Part shown: positions 35,792 through 44,523 of the stretch, piece after piece | How the letters are laid out: every line of letters begins with the position of its first letter | Position numbering within the stretch: position 1 is the stretch's first letter | DNA from: Pseudomonas sp. Leaf58 | Lineage (GTDB): Bacteria > Pseudomonadota > Gammaproteobacteria > Pseudomonadales > Pseudomonadaceae | DNA length: 64,000 bases | Direction: 5' to 3' | NCBI RefSeq assembly: GCF_003627215.1 | Contig: NZ_CP032677.1 | Location: 1,617,501 to 1,681,500, forward strand | The notes under the pieces: generated by a model | What the model was told of the DNA's origin: nothing | The model's input: the letters and a program-made list of their open reading frames with translations, nothing else | The model's database searches: none | Program-made: the position numbers and the translations under genes

Positions 35792-36712
35792 GTGGAGTTA
35801 CGCCAGTTTCGCTACTTCTTGAGTGTGCTGGAGCACGGCAGCCTGGGCAGGGCCGCGCTCGAGCTTGGGGTGGGCGCCTCCGCCCTGAGCCAGCAGCTGT
35901 CAAAGCTTGAAAGTGAACTCAGCACCCGCTTGCTGACACGCTCGAGTACCGGCGTTGCGCCGACCGCAGCGGGCCTTGCCTTTGAATACCATGCGCGGCT
36001 GGCGCTGCGTCAGGCCGAGCACGCCAAACTGGCAGCGCAGAGCGGGCGCATGAGCGGCTACGTCAGCGTCGGTTTGGCGCCGACCACCGCATCGGTGCTG
36101 GGCCTTGCCCTGATCGAGCGCATGCGCCAACGCTACCCAGACATCCAACTGCACCTGGTAGAAATGCTCTCGGGCTACCTGGTGAGCCAGCTCAACGCCC
36201 GCCACCTGGACCTGGCAGTGCTGTTTCAGCTGGAGGCGGGGGCGCGCCTGGACGTACGCCCCTTGCTGCAGGAGCGGTTGTTCGCGCTGGTGCCGTCGCC
36301 CCTGGTGCAGCGCGGCTGGGGCGAATCGTTGACGTTGCAGCAAATCGCCACGCTGCCGCTGGTTATGCCCAGCACCCAGCATGGCTTGCGCTCGACCTTG
36401 CAGGCTATTTTCGTGCGGGCGGGGCTTGAAGCCAACATCGTCATGGAGGTCGATGGCCTGTCGTTGCTCATGGACTGCGTAGCGGCCGGCCATGCGGCCA
36501 CCTTGCAGCCTGGCGCAGCCGTGGCCCGGGCAGTGCAGGCGGGCGTTCGGGTTTTCGCCATCGACGATGCCCAGGCGCAGCGCCGCAACCTGGTGGTCAG
36601 CCTGAGTGAAGACGAGCTTTCGCCTGCGGCGCTTGCGGCGCGCATTGTGCTGCATGAGGTAGCCCGCGACTTGGTCGCCAATGGTCAATGGCCAGGGGCG
36701 CACCTGCTTTAA
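35792..36712 (+). CDS. LysR-type transcriptional regulator
   Basis: A 306-residue LysR-family regulator from the GTG at 35792. The N-terminal winged helix-turn-helix reads ELRQFRYFLSVLEHGSLGRAA and continues with SALSQQLSKLE near 2-37. The effector domain follows (SGYVSVGLAPTTASVLG near 88-104). An in-frame ATG at 35753 would add 13 residues; GTG was preferred because LysR proteins normally begin right before ELRQ and an AGG site lies 6-8 bases upstream. It is divergent from the aldolase/DapA/BenE/MFS operon and is its likely regulator. The dyad array at 35676-35711 is the candidate binding site. Confidence 0.85.
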   Translation: MELRQFRYFLSVLEHGSLGRAALELGVGASALSQQLSKLESELSTRLLTRSSTGVAPTAAGLAFEYHARLALRQAEHAKLAAQSGRMSGYVSVGLAPTTASVLGLALIERMRQRYPDIQLHLVEMLSGYLVSQLNARHLDLAVLFQLEAGARLDVRPLLQERLFALVPSPLVQRGWGESLTLQQIATLPLVMPSTQHGLRSTLQAIFVRAGLEANIVMEVDGLSLLMDCVAAGHAATLQPGAAVARAVQAGVRVFAIDDAQAQRRNLVVSLSEDELSPAALAARIVLHEVARDLVANGQWPGAHLL

Positions 36713-36856
36713 GCCCACGTAGGTGCCGCGCACCCTTTAGAAAAACTGAACACCACCCCCCACTAGCCGGGTTTCGACAGGTGCAGGGTGTCATTAGATT
36801 CCGTGGTCCGCGAGGAGCACACCGACCGTTCTGGCTCCTCTAGACCTGGAGGCAAA

Positions 36857-38311
36857 ATGATCGATGTGCTTGTCATTGGCGGCGGCAACGCTGCCTTGTG
36901 CGCGGCGCTGATGGCCCGTGAGGCGGGCGCCAGTGTGCTGCTGCTGGAGGCCGCGCCGCGCGCCTGGCGTGGTGGCAATTCCCAACACACCCGCAACCTG
37001 CGCTGCATGCACGATGCGCCGCAGGATGTGCTGGTCGACGCCTACCCAGAGGAGGAGTTCTGGCAAGACCTGCTCAAGGTCACCGGCGGCCAGACCAACG
37101 AAAAACTGGCCCGGCTGGTGATCAGGGCGTCGTCCGACTGCAGGGGCTGGATGCGCCGCCACGGGGTGCATTTCCAGCCGTCGTTGTCTGGGGCATTACA
37201 CACGGCCCGTACCAACGCCTTTTTCATGGGCGGCGGCAAGGCGCTGGTCAACGCTTATTTCCGCAGTGCCGAGCGCTTGGGCGTGCAGATTCGCTACGAC
37301 ACGCCGGTGTGCGACATCGAGTTGCACGGCGATCGCTTCGTTGCCGCCCATGTACCCGCCCGTGAGGTGGCGGGGCGCCATTTGCCTGCCGAGCGCATCC
37401 AGGCGCGTACCTGCGTGCTGGCCGCCGGTGGCTTCGAATCCAACCGCGCCTGGTTGCGTGAGGCGTGGGGGCAGAACGAGCGCGGCGAGTGGCCGGCGGA
37501 CAATTTTCTGGTGCGCGGTACCCGGTTCAATGAGGGGGTGTTACTGCGGCGCATGATCGACCAGGGGGCCGACGCCATCGGCGACCCGACCCAAGCGCAC
37601 ATGGTCGCCATCGATGCCCGCGCGCCGTTGTACGACGGCGGTATCTGCACACGGATCGACTGCGTGTCGCTGGGGGTGGTGGTCAACCGCGACGGGCTGC
37701 GCTTTTACGACGAGGGCGAAGACTTCTGGCCCAAGCGCTATGCGATCTGGGGCCGGCTGGTGGCCCATCAGCCTGGCCAAGTGGGGTTTTCCATCATCGA
37801 CCAAAAGGCCCTGGGCCGGTTCATGCCGCCGGTGTTTCCGGGCACCACAGCCAACACGCTCGAAGAGCTGGCAGGCCTGCTTGGGCTTCCGGTGGCAGCC
37901 TTTCTCGACACGGTGCAGGCCTACAACCAGGCCTGCCAGGGCGGCACCTTCGACCATACCCGGCTGGACGACTGCCACACCGTCGGTGTTGCCCCGGCGA
38001 AAAGCCACTGGGCCCGGCCCCTCGATACACCGCCGTTCTACGGCTACCCACTGCGCCCAGGCGTCACGTTTACCTACTTGGGCCTGCGCACCGACGAGAC
38101 CGCCGCCGTGCACTTCGCTGGCCGGCGCAGCCCGAACCTGTTCGTGGCCGGTGAAATGATGGCCGGTAACGTCCTCGGCAAGGGCTACACCGCAGGTGTC
38201 GGCATGTCCATCGGCACCGCCTTCGGCCGCATTGCCGGCACCCACGCTGCTGCCGCCGCCCAGCGCATTCCTTCCCCTGACGAGGCCCGCCATGACCGCG
38301 CAACTGCCTGA
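36857..38311 (+). CDS. tcuA: FAD-dependent tricarballylate dehydrogenase TcuA
   Basis: A 484-residue flavoprotein of the fumarate reductase/succinate dehydrogenase class. The FAD fold [23 protein letters not shown] sits at the N-terminus. AAGGFESN near 209-216 and a C-terminal FAD segment [18 protein letters not shown] near 437-454 follow. The block [15 protein letters not shown] near 405-419 is the feature I associate with TcuA. In Salmonella TcuA oxidises tricarballylate to cis-aconitate and passes electrons to TcuB. GGAGG at 36848-36852 sets the start. It overlaps tcuB by 20 bases. An inverted pair GAGGAGC/GCTCCTC lies at 36812-36840 just upstream. Confidence 0.88.
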   Translation: MIDVLVIGGGNAALCAALMAREAGASVLLLEAAPRAWRGGNSQHTRNLRCMHDAPQDVLVDAYPEEEFWQDLLKVTGGQTNEKLARLVIRASSDCRGWMRRHGVHFQPSLSGALHTARTNAFFMGGGKALVNAYFRSAERLGVQIRYDTPVCDIELHGDRFVAAHVPAREVAGRHLPAERIQARTCVLAAGGFESNRAWLREAWGQNERGEWPADNFLVRGTRFNEGVLLRRMIDQGADAIGDPTQAHMVAIDARAPLYDGGICTRIDCVSLGVVVNRDGLRFYDEGEDFWPKRYAIWGRLVAHQPGQVGFSIIDQKALGRFMPPVFPGTTANTLEELAGLLGLPVAAFLDTVQAYNQACQGGTFDHTRLDDCHTVGVAPAKSHWARPLDTPPFYGYPLRPGVTFTYLGLRTDETAAVHFAGRRSPNLFVAGEMMAGNVLGKGYTAGVGMSIGTAFGRIAGTHAAAAAQRIPSPDEARHDRATA

Positions 38312-39473
38312 ACCCCGCCATTACGACCCTGCTGCAACAGGCCCGGGCCTGATCCCGTTGTTGAACCTGGACGAGCAGGAGGTGAACCGGCAGATGAGTA
38401 TCTGTAATGCCTGTCGCTACTGTGAAGGGTTCTGCGCGGTGTTCCCGGCGATGACCCGCCGGCTGACCTTTGCCAAGGCCGATATCCATTACCTGGCGAA
38501 CCTGTGCCACAACTGCGGCGCCTGCCTGCACGCCTGCCAATACGCGGCGCCGCATGAGTTCGCGGTGAACGTGCCCCAGGCCATGGCCAAGGTGCGCGGC
38601 CAGACCTACGCCGACTATGCCTGGCCGGCCGCGTTCGGCCGTTTGTATCGGCACAATGGCGTGTATGTCGCCAGCGCGCTTGCCGTTGCGCTGTCGCTGT
38701 TCCTGCTGTTGGCCTTGTCTGTCAACGGCACCTTGCTGCCGGGGCGGCTGGCGGGCGATTTCTATGCGGTTTTCCCGCACAACACCTTGGCACTGCTGTT
38801 TGGCGGGGTATTCAGCTTGGCCGCTGTGGCGCTGGCGGTAGCGGTAAGGCAGTTCTGGCGCCAGGTGTCGCCCGCCGAACGCCAGGCGCCGGCCACCGAT
38901 GGTGCGGTACTCGAGGCCTCGACGGCAGTGCTGACACTTAAGTACCTGGACGGTGGGCATGGCCAGGGCTGCAACAATGAGGACGATCGCTACACCCAGT
39001 GGCGCCGCCGCTTCCACCACTTGACCTTCTACGGCTTCATGCTGTGCTTCGCGGCCACGGTGGTGGCTACCGGTTATCACTACTTGCTCGGCCTGGCCGC
39101 GCCTTACCCGCTGCTGAGCCTGCCGGTGCTGCTCGGCACCGCCGGTGGGGTGGGTTTGCTGATTGGCCCGGCGGGCCTGCTGCTGCTGAACCTGCGACGT
39201 GCGCCGGAACACGGCGACCCCGCCCAACGGCCGATGGACAGAGCCTTCATCTTGCTGCTGTTGCTGGTCAGTGCCAGCGGGCTGGCTTTGCTGGCGCTGC
39301 GCGACACCGGGGCTATGGCGATAATGTTGGCCATCCACCTGGGCACGGTGATGGCGCTGTTCATCACGTTGCCTTATGGCAAGTTCGCCCACGGCCTGTT
39401 CCGCAGCGCGGCGTTGCTGAAGTTCGCCATCGACAAGCGCCGCCCCGACACGCTTGGCCTGGGTGGGGACTGA
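38292..39473 (+). CDS. tcuB: Tricarballylate utilization protein TcuB (4Fe-4S, membrane cytochrome-like)
   Basis: A 393-residue protein that re-oxidises the reduced flavin of TcuA and feeds electrons to the quinone pool. Two ferredoxin-type cysteine sets are visible, [11 protein letters not shown] near 36-46 and [11 protein letters not shown] near 73-83. About six membrane helices then follow from residue 118 ([20 protein letters not shown]). Histidines in or beside helices ([38 protein letters not shown]) are candidate heme ligands. The ATG at 38292 lies inside the end of tcuA, so translation is coupled. A convergent LysR gene follows after 63 bases. Confidence 0.9.
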   Translation: MTAQLPEPRHYDPAATGPGLIPLLNLDEQEVNRQMSICNACRYCEGFCAVFPAMTRRLTFAKADIHYLANLCHNCGACLHACQYAAPHEFAVNVPQAMAKVRGQTYADYAWPAAFGRLYRHNGVYVASALAVALSLFLLLALSVNGTLLPGRLAGDFYAVFPHNTLALLFGGVFSLAAVALAVAVRQFWRQVSPAERQAPATDGAVLEASTAVLTLKYLDGGHGQGCNNEDDRYTQWRRRFHHLTFYGFMLCFAATVVATGYHYLLGLAAPYPLLSLPVLLGTAGGVGLLIGPAGLLLLNLRRAPEHGDPAQRPMDRAFILLLLLVSASGLALLALRDTGAMAIMLAIHLGTVMALFITLPYGKFAHGLFRSAALLKFAIDKRRPDTLGLGGD

Positions 39474-39503
39474 GCCATGGGCGCCGCGGCAGCAGCGTTA
39501 GCC

Positions 39504-39534
39504 AAAACCGGGTGTCGGCCTTACGGCCGCACCC
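39504..39534 (-). terminator. Terminator at the end of the LysR gene 39537-40430
   Basis: GGGTG-T-CGGCC pairs with GGCCG-CACCC (one bulged T) around TTAC. On the minus strand the stem is followed by TTTT (AAAA at 39504-39507). It may serve both convergent transcripts. Confidence 0.6.
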
Positions 39535-39536
39535 AC

Positions 39537-40430
39537 TCAGCGGTTGGGCCACTGCTCCAACAGGATCGAGACGAACTTTTCTGCGGCAGGCGACAGCGAG
39601 GCCCCGCGCCGGTAGACCAAACCCAGGGTGCGGGTCACCTGGGGTTCGATCAGTGGCACGCTAACCAGGGTGGGGTGGTCAGCGTTGGGCATGGCCAGGC
39701 TGGGCATGGCGGACACGCCCAGCCCGGCCTCGACCATCCCCAGCGAGGTGGACAGGTGCTGCACCTCGTAGAACCACTTGGGGCGCAGGTTGAGCCCAGA
39801 CAGCGCGTGGTCGAGCAGCATGCGGTTGCCGCTCAGCCGGCCAACGCCGATCAGGCGGTAGTCGGCAAGCTCGGCCCAGGTCACGGCTTCACGGCCGGCC
39901 AGTGGGTGGTCGCGCCGGCAGGCCAATACAAAGTGCTCCTGCACCAACGAGACGAACTCGATGTCCGGGTGTTGCCCGCTCATCATGTTGATGCCGAAGT
40001 CGGCCTCGCCACGCAGCACCGCTTCAAGCCCCTCGTTGGCGCTGAGATCGAGCAGGCGGATGCGGATTTTCGGGTACTGCTCGTTGTAGTCGCGGATCAC
40101 CGATGGCAGGAAGTAGAACGCCGCCGTTGGAATACAGGCCAGGGTGACCTGGCCGGTTTGCCGTTCTGCCAGCTCGCGGATGCTCAGGATGGAGTCCTCG
40201 AAGTCGTCCAGCAAGCGCCGGGCCTTGGGCAGAAAGTCACGCCCGACGCTGGTCAGGCTGACACGACGGGTGGTGCGCTCGAGCAGCGAGGTACCCAGCC
40301 CTTCCTCCAGTTTCTTGATCCGCCGGCTCAGCGCCGGCTGGGAAAGATGAAGTGCCTCTGCAGCTTCGTGAAAGCTGCCAAGTTCGGCGATTTTCACGAA
40401 AGATCGAATGTCTTGAAGCTCATATTCCAT
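39537..40430 (-). CDS. LysR-type transcriptional regulator (candidate regulator of the tricarboxylate module)
   Basis: A 297-residue LysR regulator with the helix-turn-helix DIRSFVKIAELGSFHEAAEA and LSQPALSRRIKKLEE near 7-43. The effector-binding domain starts with QVTLACIPTAAFYFLPSVI near 93-111. It sits between tcuAB and the PrpF-like gene and is divergent from the latter with a 146-bp, AT-rich gap carrying two dyads. That position suggests it responds to tricarballylate, aconitate or a related acid and controls one or both flanking units. In Salmonella the tcu regulator TcuR is also LysR-type. Which promoter it acts on is inference. Confidence 0.87.
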   Translation of the reverse strand: MEYELQDIRSFVKIAELGSFHEAAEALHLSQPALSRRIKKLEEGLGTSLLERTTRRVSLTSVGRDFLPKARRLLDDFEDSILSIRELAERQTGQVTLACIPTAAFYFLPSVIRDYNEQYPKIRIRLLDLSANEGLEAVLRGEADFGINMMSGQHPDIEFVSLVQEHFVLACRRDHPLAGREAVTWAELADYRLIGVGRLSGNRMLLDHALSGLNLRPKWFYEVQHLSTSLGMVEAGLGVSAMPSLAMPNADHPTLVSVPLIEPQVTRTLGLVYRRGASLSPAAEKFVSILLEQWPNR

Positions 40431-40473
40431 AAGAAAACCCTAGCCCGACTGACGGAGGATTATTTTGTGAAAA

Positions 40474-40496
40474 GCAATAATCGCTACGATATTTGC
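40474..40496. promoter_or_regulatory. Interrupted dyad, candidate LysR operator
   Basis: GCAA-N2-ATCG-N3-CGAT-N2-TTGC is symmetric at 16 of 20 arm positions. It lies between the divergent LysR and PrpF-like genes, 44 bases from the LysR start codon. Confidence 0.5.
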
Positions 40497-40539
40497 ATTG
40501 GAATGATTTATCCATCCCTGTCACTCTTTTGCCCACAGC

Positions 40540-40558
40540 ATCAATGATGTCCATTGAT
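40540..40558. promoter_or_regulatory. Second dyad near the PrpF-like gene start
   Basis: ATCAATG and CATTGAT form a perfect 7-bp inverted repeat around 5 bases, ending 18 bases before the ATG at 40577. It could be an operator or an mRNA leader stem. Confidence 0.35.
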
Positions 40559-40576
40559 CACCTAGAGTGCGAAATC

Positions 40577-41656
40577 ATGCAACGAATTCCTTGCGTACTC
40601 ATGCGCGGCGGCACCTCCAAAGGGCCGTTTTTCCATGCCTGGGATCTGCCTGCCAATGTGGTCGAGCGCGACGAATTGCTGCTCAACCTGATGGGTTCCG
40701 GCCATGAGCTGGAAATTGACGGCATCGGTGGCGGTAGCCCGCAGACCAGCAAGGTTGCGATCGTCAGCCCGTCGTTGCATGCCGACGCCGACGTCGACTA
40801 TCTGTTCGTCCAGGTCATGGTCGCCCAGCGCCGGGTCGACACTGCCCCCAACTGCGGCAACATGTTGTGCGCGGTTGGCCCGTTCGCCATCGAGCAGGGC
40901 CTGGTCAAGGGGCAGGAAGGCAAGACGCTGGTACGTATCCGCAACCTGAACACCGGCACCTTCGTCAATTCACTGGTGGAAACCCCCGGCGGTATCGTGC
41001 GCTACGAAGGCCGCACGGCGATCGATGGCGTACCGGGTACTGCTGCCCCGGTACACTTGACCTTCCTCGACGCCGTGGGCAGCAAGACCGGCAAGCTGTT
41101 CCCCACCGGCCAGGCCAAGGATGTGCTCGACGGGGTGACCGTTACCTGCATCGACATGGCCATGCCGATGATGGTGGTCGAGGCCAGCCAGTTGGGTATT
41201 ACTGGCTCGGAAACCCCGGCCGAACTCGACGCCAATGGCCCGCTGCTCAAGCGCCTTGAAGCCTTGCGCCTGCAAGCCGGCAAGGCCATGGGGCTGGGCG
41301 ATGTCAGCGGCATGGTCATTCCCAAGCCGGTGCTAGTGTCCAAGCCTCGCTTTGACGGCACGTTGCAGGTTCGCTACTTCATGCCGCACAACTGCCACCG
41401 CGCGCTGGCCATCACGGGCGCGGTAGGGCTGGCGACAGCCTGCGTCAGCCCAGGCACGGTGATCGGCGACCTGCTGGGCGAGGGTGCCGAGCAATTGACC
41501 GAGGTGCGCCTGGAACACCCAAGCGGTGGCATCGATGTGGCGCTGTCGCGCAGTGGCGCCGATGGCAAGACCATCCAGGCCTCGGTGGTGCGAACCGCTC
41601 GACGGCTCTTCTCAGGCTTTGTTTACGCCCCTACATTCCGCAGGTTGGCGGGATAG
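40577..41656 (+). CDS. PrpF-family isomerase/tautomerase (aconitate isomerase or 4-oxalomesaconate tautomerase type)
   Basis: A 359-residue member of the PrpF fold, two diaminopimelate-epimerase-like halves. It starts MQRIPCVLMRGGTSKG and has Lys59 (PQTSKVAIV) and Cys93 (PNCGNML), separated by 34 residues like the catalytic Lys and Cys reported for PrpF. The family moves double bonds in tricarboxylates: PrpF isomerises 2-methylaconitate and aconitate, while GalD tautomerises 4-oxalomesaconate in gallate breakdown. No gallate dioxygenase or hydratase gene is nearby, whereas tcuAB and citrate-type carriers are. A trans- to cis-aconitate isomerase is therefore the better guess, and automated labels as GalD should be read with care. 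Confidence 0.8.
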   Translation: MQRIPCVLMRGGTSKGPFFHAWDLPANVVERDELLLNLMGSGHELEIDGIGGGSPQTSKVAIVSPSLHADADVDYLFVQVMVAQRRVDTAPNCGNMLCAVGPFAIEQGLVKGQEGKTLVRIRNLNTGTFVNSLVETPGGIVRYEGRTAIDGVPGTAAPVHLTFLDAVGSKTGKLFPTGQAKDVLDGVTVTCIDMAMPMMVVEASQLGITGSETPAELDANGPLLKRLEALRLQAGKAMGLGDVSGMVIPKPVLVSKPRFDGTLQVRYFMPHNCHRALAITGAVGLATACVSPGTVIGDLLGEGAEQLTEVRLEHPSGGIDVALSRSGADGKTIQASVVRTARRLFSGFVYAPTFRRLAG

Positions 41657-41728
41657 CCCAGGCGGTATTCCAACGCTGTAAATTCGCACCAAGCGCATCC
41701 GCACAATTTCAACAATGGGTGATGCCTC

Positions 41729-43036
41729 ATGAGACTCGCCAAATCGCTGTACTTCCAAATCCTCTGCGCCGTGCTGTTGGGCGTGGTGGTCGGGCACTTC
41801 TGGGCGCAACAGGCGGTGGCCCTCAAGCCGCTGGGAGATGCGTTCATCAAGCTGATCAAGATGATGATCGCGCCGGTGGTGTTCTGCACCATCGTCACCG
41901 GCATCGCCGGCATGACCGACAAGCGCTCCCTCGGGCGCTTGATGAGCAAGACCCTGCTGTTGTTCCTGGGCTTGACGGTGGTCAGCCTGGTGATTGGCCT
42001 GGCGGCGGTCTACCTGTTCAAGCCCGGGGTTGGCATGAACATCGACCCCGCTACCCTCAGCACCGCAGGCCTCAGCCAGTACACCGCCTCGGCCGCCAAG
42101 CTGAGCGTGGTGGACTTCTTCATGCACATCATTCCGGACACCTTCGTCGGTGCGTTCAACAAAGGTGAGGTATTGCCGGTACTGTTCATTGCCGTGCTGA
42201 GTGGTTTTGCCCTTTCGTCGATGGGCGAGAAGGGCAAGCCGGTACTGGATGTGCTGGAATCGGCGTCGACCATGGTGTTCCGTATCTTCGGCTACCTGAT
42301 GCGCTTTGCCCCGGTCGGTGCTTTCGGCGCACTGGCGTTCACCGTGGGCCAGTACGGCATCACCTCGCTCGGTTCGCTGGCTAAACTGGTGGGGACGCTG
42401 TACATCGCCTGCGCTTTCTTCGTGCTGGTGGTGCTGGGTGGCATCTGCCGTGCCCATGGCTTCAGCCTGTGGAAGCTGCTGCGCTACTTCCGCGAAGAGT
42501 TCCTGGTGGTGCTGGGCACTTCCTCGACCGAGCCGGTGCTGCCGCGCATGCTGGAAAAGCTTGAGCAGCTTGGCTGCAAGAAAGGTGTGGTTGGCCTGGT
42601 GTTGCCCACCGGCTACTCGTTCAACCTGGACGGGACGGCCATCTACCTGTCGCTGGCGGCAGTGTTCATCGCCCAGGCCTGTAACATCGACCTGAGCCTG
42701 GGCCAAGTGTTGACCATGCTGGCGATCATGCTGTTGTCGTCCAAGGGCGCGGCAGGTGTCACCGGCAGTGGTTTTGTCGCCCTGGCCTCGACCCTGTCGG
42801 TGATCCACGACATCCCCCTGGCTGGCCTGGCGCTGCTGATTGGCATCGACCGCTTCATGTCGGAAGCCCGCGCCCTGACCAGCCTTGCCAGTAACGCAGT
42901 GGCAACGGTGGTGGTTTCGCTGTCGGAAAACGCCTGTGACCGGCAAACCCTTCACCGCCGCCTGAACGGCGAACCGCTGGCAAGCCCGGTTGCTGAATCG
43001 CCCGAATGGGCCGTCGAGGCGCGCCGTCACGGCTGA
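41729..43036 (+). CDS. DctA-type dicarboxylate:cation symporter (DAACS family)
   Basis: A 435-residue inner-membrane carrier of the GltPh/DctA fold. Membrane helices begin at residue 8 (YFQILCAVLLGVVVGHFWA). The re-entrant HP1 serine motif LGTSSTEPVLPRM lies near 265-277 and NLDGTAIY, equivalent to the cation-binding NMDGT, near 297-304. HP2 KGAAGVTGSGF lies near 338-348. Family members take up succinate, fumarate and malate with protons or sodium. Because it lies 72 bases after the PrpF-like gene on the same strand, it may import a di- or tricarboxylate for the module; specificity cannot be read. Confidence 0.88.
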   Translation: MRLAKSLYFQILCAVLLGVVVGHFWAQQAVALKPLGDAFIKLIKMMIAPVVFCTIVTGIAGMTDKRSLGRLMSKTLLLFLGLTVVSLVIGLAAVYLFKPGVGMNIDPATLSTAGLSQYTASAAKLSVVDFFMHIIPDTFVGAFNKGEVLPVLFIAVLSGFALSSMGEKGKPVLDVLESASTMVFRIFGYLMRFAPVGAFGALAFTVGQYGITSLGSLAKLVGTLYIACAFFVLVVLGGICRAHGFSLWKLLRYFREEFLVVLGTSSTEPVLPRMLEKLEQLGCKKGVVGLVLPTGYSFNLDGTAIYLSLAAVFIAQACNIDLSLGQVLTMLAIMLLSSKGAAGVTGSGFVALASTLSVIHDIPLAGLALLIGIDRFMSEARALTSLASNAVATVVVSLSENACDRQTLHRRLNGEPLASPVAESPEWAVEARRHG

Positions 43037-43152
43037 ACAGCGATGCCCTGATCCTTTTTGTCGACAAGTCCCCCTCCGGTGCCGCCGGGTGGGGTAGGGG
43101 GCCGTCTGCGCAGCAGGCGGCCGCAGAGAGAATAAAAACAAGAGAACAAACC

Positions 43153-44457
43153 ATGCTCGCACTTCTGGGCCTGATCATGGTGGTGACCTTCACCTACCTG
43201 ATCATGAGTAAACGCCTGTCCCCCATCGTTGCACTGACTGTCGTGCCGATTGTCTTCGCCGTGCTTGGCGGCTTCGCGCCCGAGCTGGGCAAGATGATGC
43301 TCGATGGGCTGAAAATGGTTGCACCGTCTGCTGCGCTGCTGCTGTTCGCCATCCTGTTCTTCGGCTTGATGATCGATGCAGGGCTGTTCGACCCGCTGAT
43401 TCGCAAGATTCTCAAGCGGGTCAACGGCGACCCGATCAAGATCGCCATTGGCACCGCACTGCTGTCGCTGCTGGTGGCACTGGACGGTGATGGCACCACC
43501 ACCTACATGATCACCTGTGCCGCCATGCTGCCGCTGTACAAGCGCATTGGCATGAACCCGATGATTCTGGCCACGGTGTCGATGTTGTCGCTGAGCATCA
43601 TGAGCGGCATGAGCCCGTGGGGCGGCCCCGCCACGCGCGCCATTGCCGCGCTTGGGCTGGATGCGACCGAATACTTCATTCCAATGCTGCCTACCGTCAT
43701 CGGTGGCGCTGTGTGGGTAGTGTTTACCGCCTACTTGCTTGGCCGCGCCGAACGCCGGCGTATCGGCAACACCGCGCTGCAGTCTGGCGGCGGCAACTGC
43801 TACATCAAGGAAATCCTCGGTGACAACCCGCACAAACGCCCGCGCCTTGCCTATGTCAACCTGGTGCTGGTGATCGCCGTGATGACCGCCCTGGTGCTGG
43901 GGCTGATGCACGCTGCCATCTTGTTCATGATCGGTTTTGTCGCCGCGTTGATGATCAACTACCCGCAGCTGGACCTGCAGAAAGAGCGCATCCTCGCCCA
44001 TTCCGGCAATGCGATGACGGTGGTGCTGCTGGTGTTCGCCGCCGGTATCTTCGCCGGCATTTTCTCGGGCACCAAGATGGTCGATGCCCTGGCGCAAACC
44101 CTGGTCGACTGGATTCCCGCAGCCTGGAGCCACTGGTTCCCGCTGGTGGTGGCGATTACCAGCATGCCGCTGACCTTCGTGCTGTCCAACGACGCTTATT
44201 ACTTCGGTGTGGTGCCCATCCTGGCCAATGCTGCGGCCGCTTATGGCATCGACCCGGTGGAGATCGCCCGCGCCTCGGTGCTGGGCCAGCCGGTGCACCT
44301 GATGAGCCCGCTGGTGGCCTCGACCTTGCTGTTGGTGGGCATGGTCGACCGCGATATCGGCGACTTCCAGAAAGCCACCGTGAAATGGGCCGTGCTCACA
44401 TCGCTGGTGATCACCGCGCTGGCGTTGCTCACTGGGGCGCTGTCCTTCTTCGTCTGA
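43153..44457 (+). CDS. CitMHS-family citrate/metal-citrate:H+ symporter
   Basis: A 434-residue transporter of the CitMHS family, which carries citrate as a complex with a divalent metal or related tricarboxylates. About 11-12 membrane segments are visible, starting LALLGLIMVVTFTYLIM. The family block LVALDGDGTTTYMITCAAMLPLYKRIGM lies near 98-125 and its C-terminal counterpart SNDAYYFGVVPILA near 345-358. The ATG at 43153 was chosen as the family N-terminus. The 116-bp gap after the DctA-type gene includes a GC-rich stem region. It lies next to an OprD porin, so outer- and inner-membrane uptake are paired. Confidence 0.9.
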   Translation: MLALLGLIMVVTFTYLIMSKRLSPIVALTVVPIVFAVLGGFAPELGKMMLDGLKMVAPSAALLLFAILFFGLMIDAGLFDPLIRKILKRVNGDPIKIAIGTALLSLLVALDGDGTTTYMITCAAMLPLYKRIGMNPMILATVSMLSLSIMSGMSPWGGPATRAIAALGLDATEYFIPMLPTVIGGAVWVVFTAYLLGRAERRRIGNTALQSGGGNCYIKEILGDNPHKRPRLAYVNLVLVIAVMTALVLGLMHAAILFMIGFVAALMINYPQLDLQKERILAHSGNAMTVVLLVFAAGIFAGIFSGTKMVDALAQTLVDWIPAAWSHWFPLVVAITSMPLTFVLSNDAYYFGVVPILANAAAAYGIDPVEIARASVLGQPVHLMSPLVASTLLLVGMVDRDIGDFQKATVKWAVLTSLVITALALLTGALSFFV

Positions 44458-44523
44458 ACCTGGCCGGGCACTGCCAGGTGCCCAACGCCTACTCGCACTG
44501 AAAACAACAATAGAGTACCGACC

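Noticed and set aside
40577..41656. Assignment of the PrpF-like protein as gallate-pathway GalD
   Set aside because: No gallate dioxygenase, oxalomesaconate hydratase or aldolase gene is adjacent, while tricarballylate and citrate-type genes are; kept as an alternative only.
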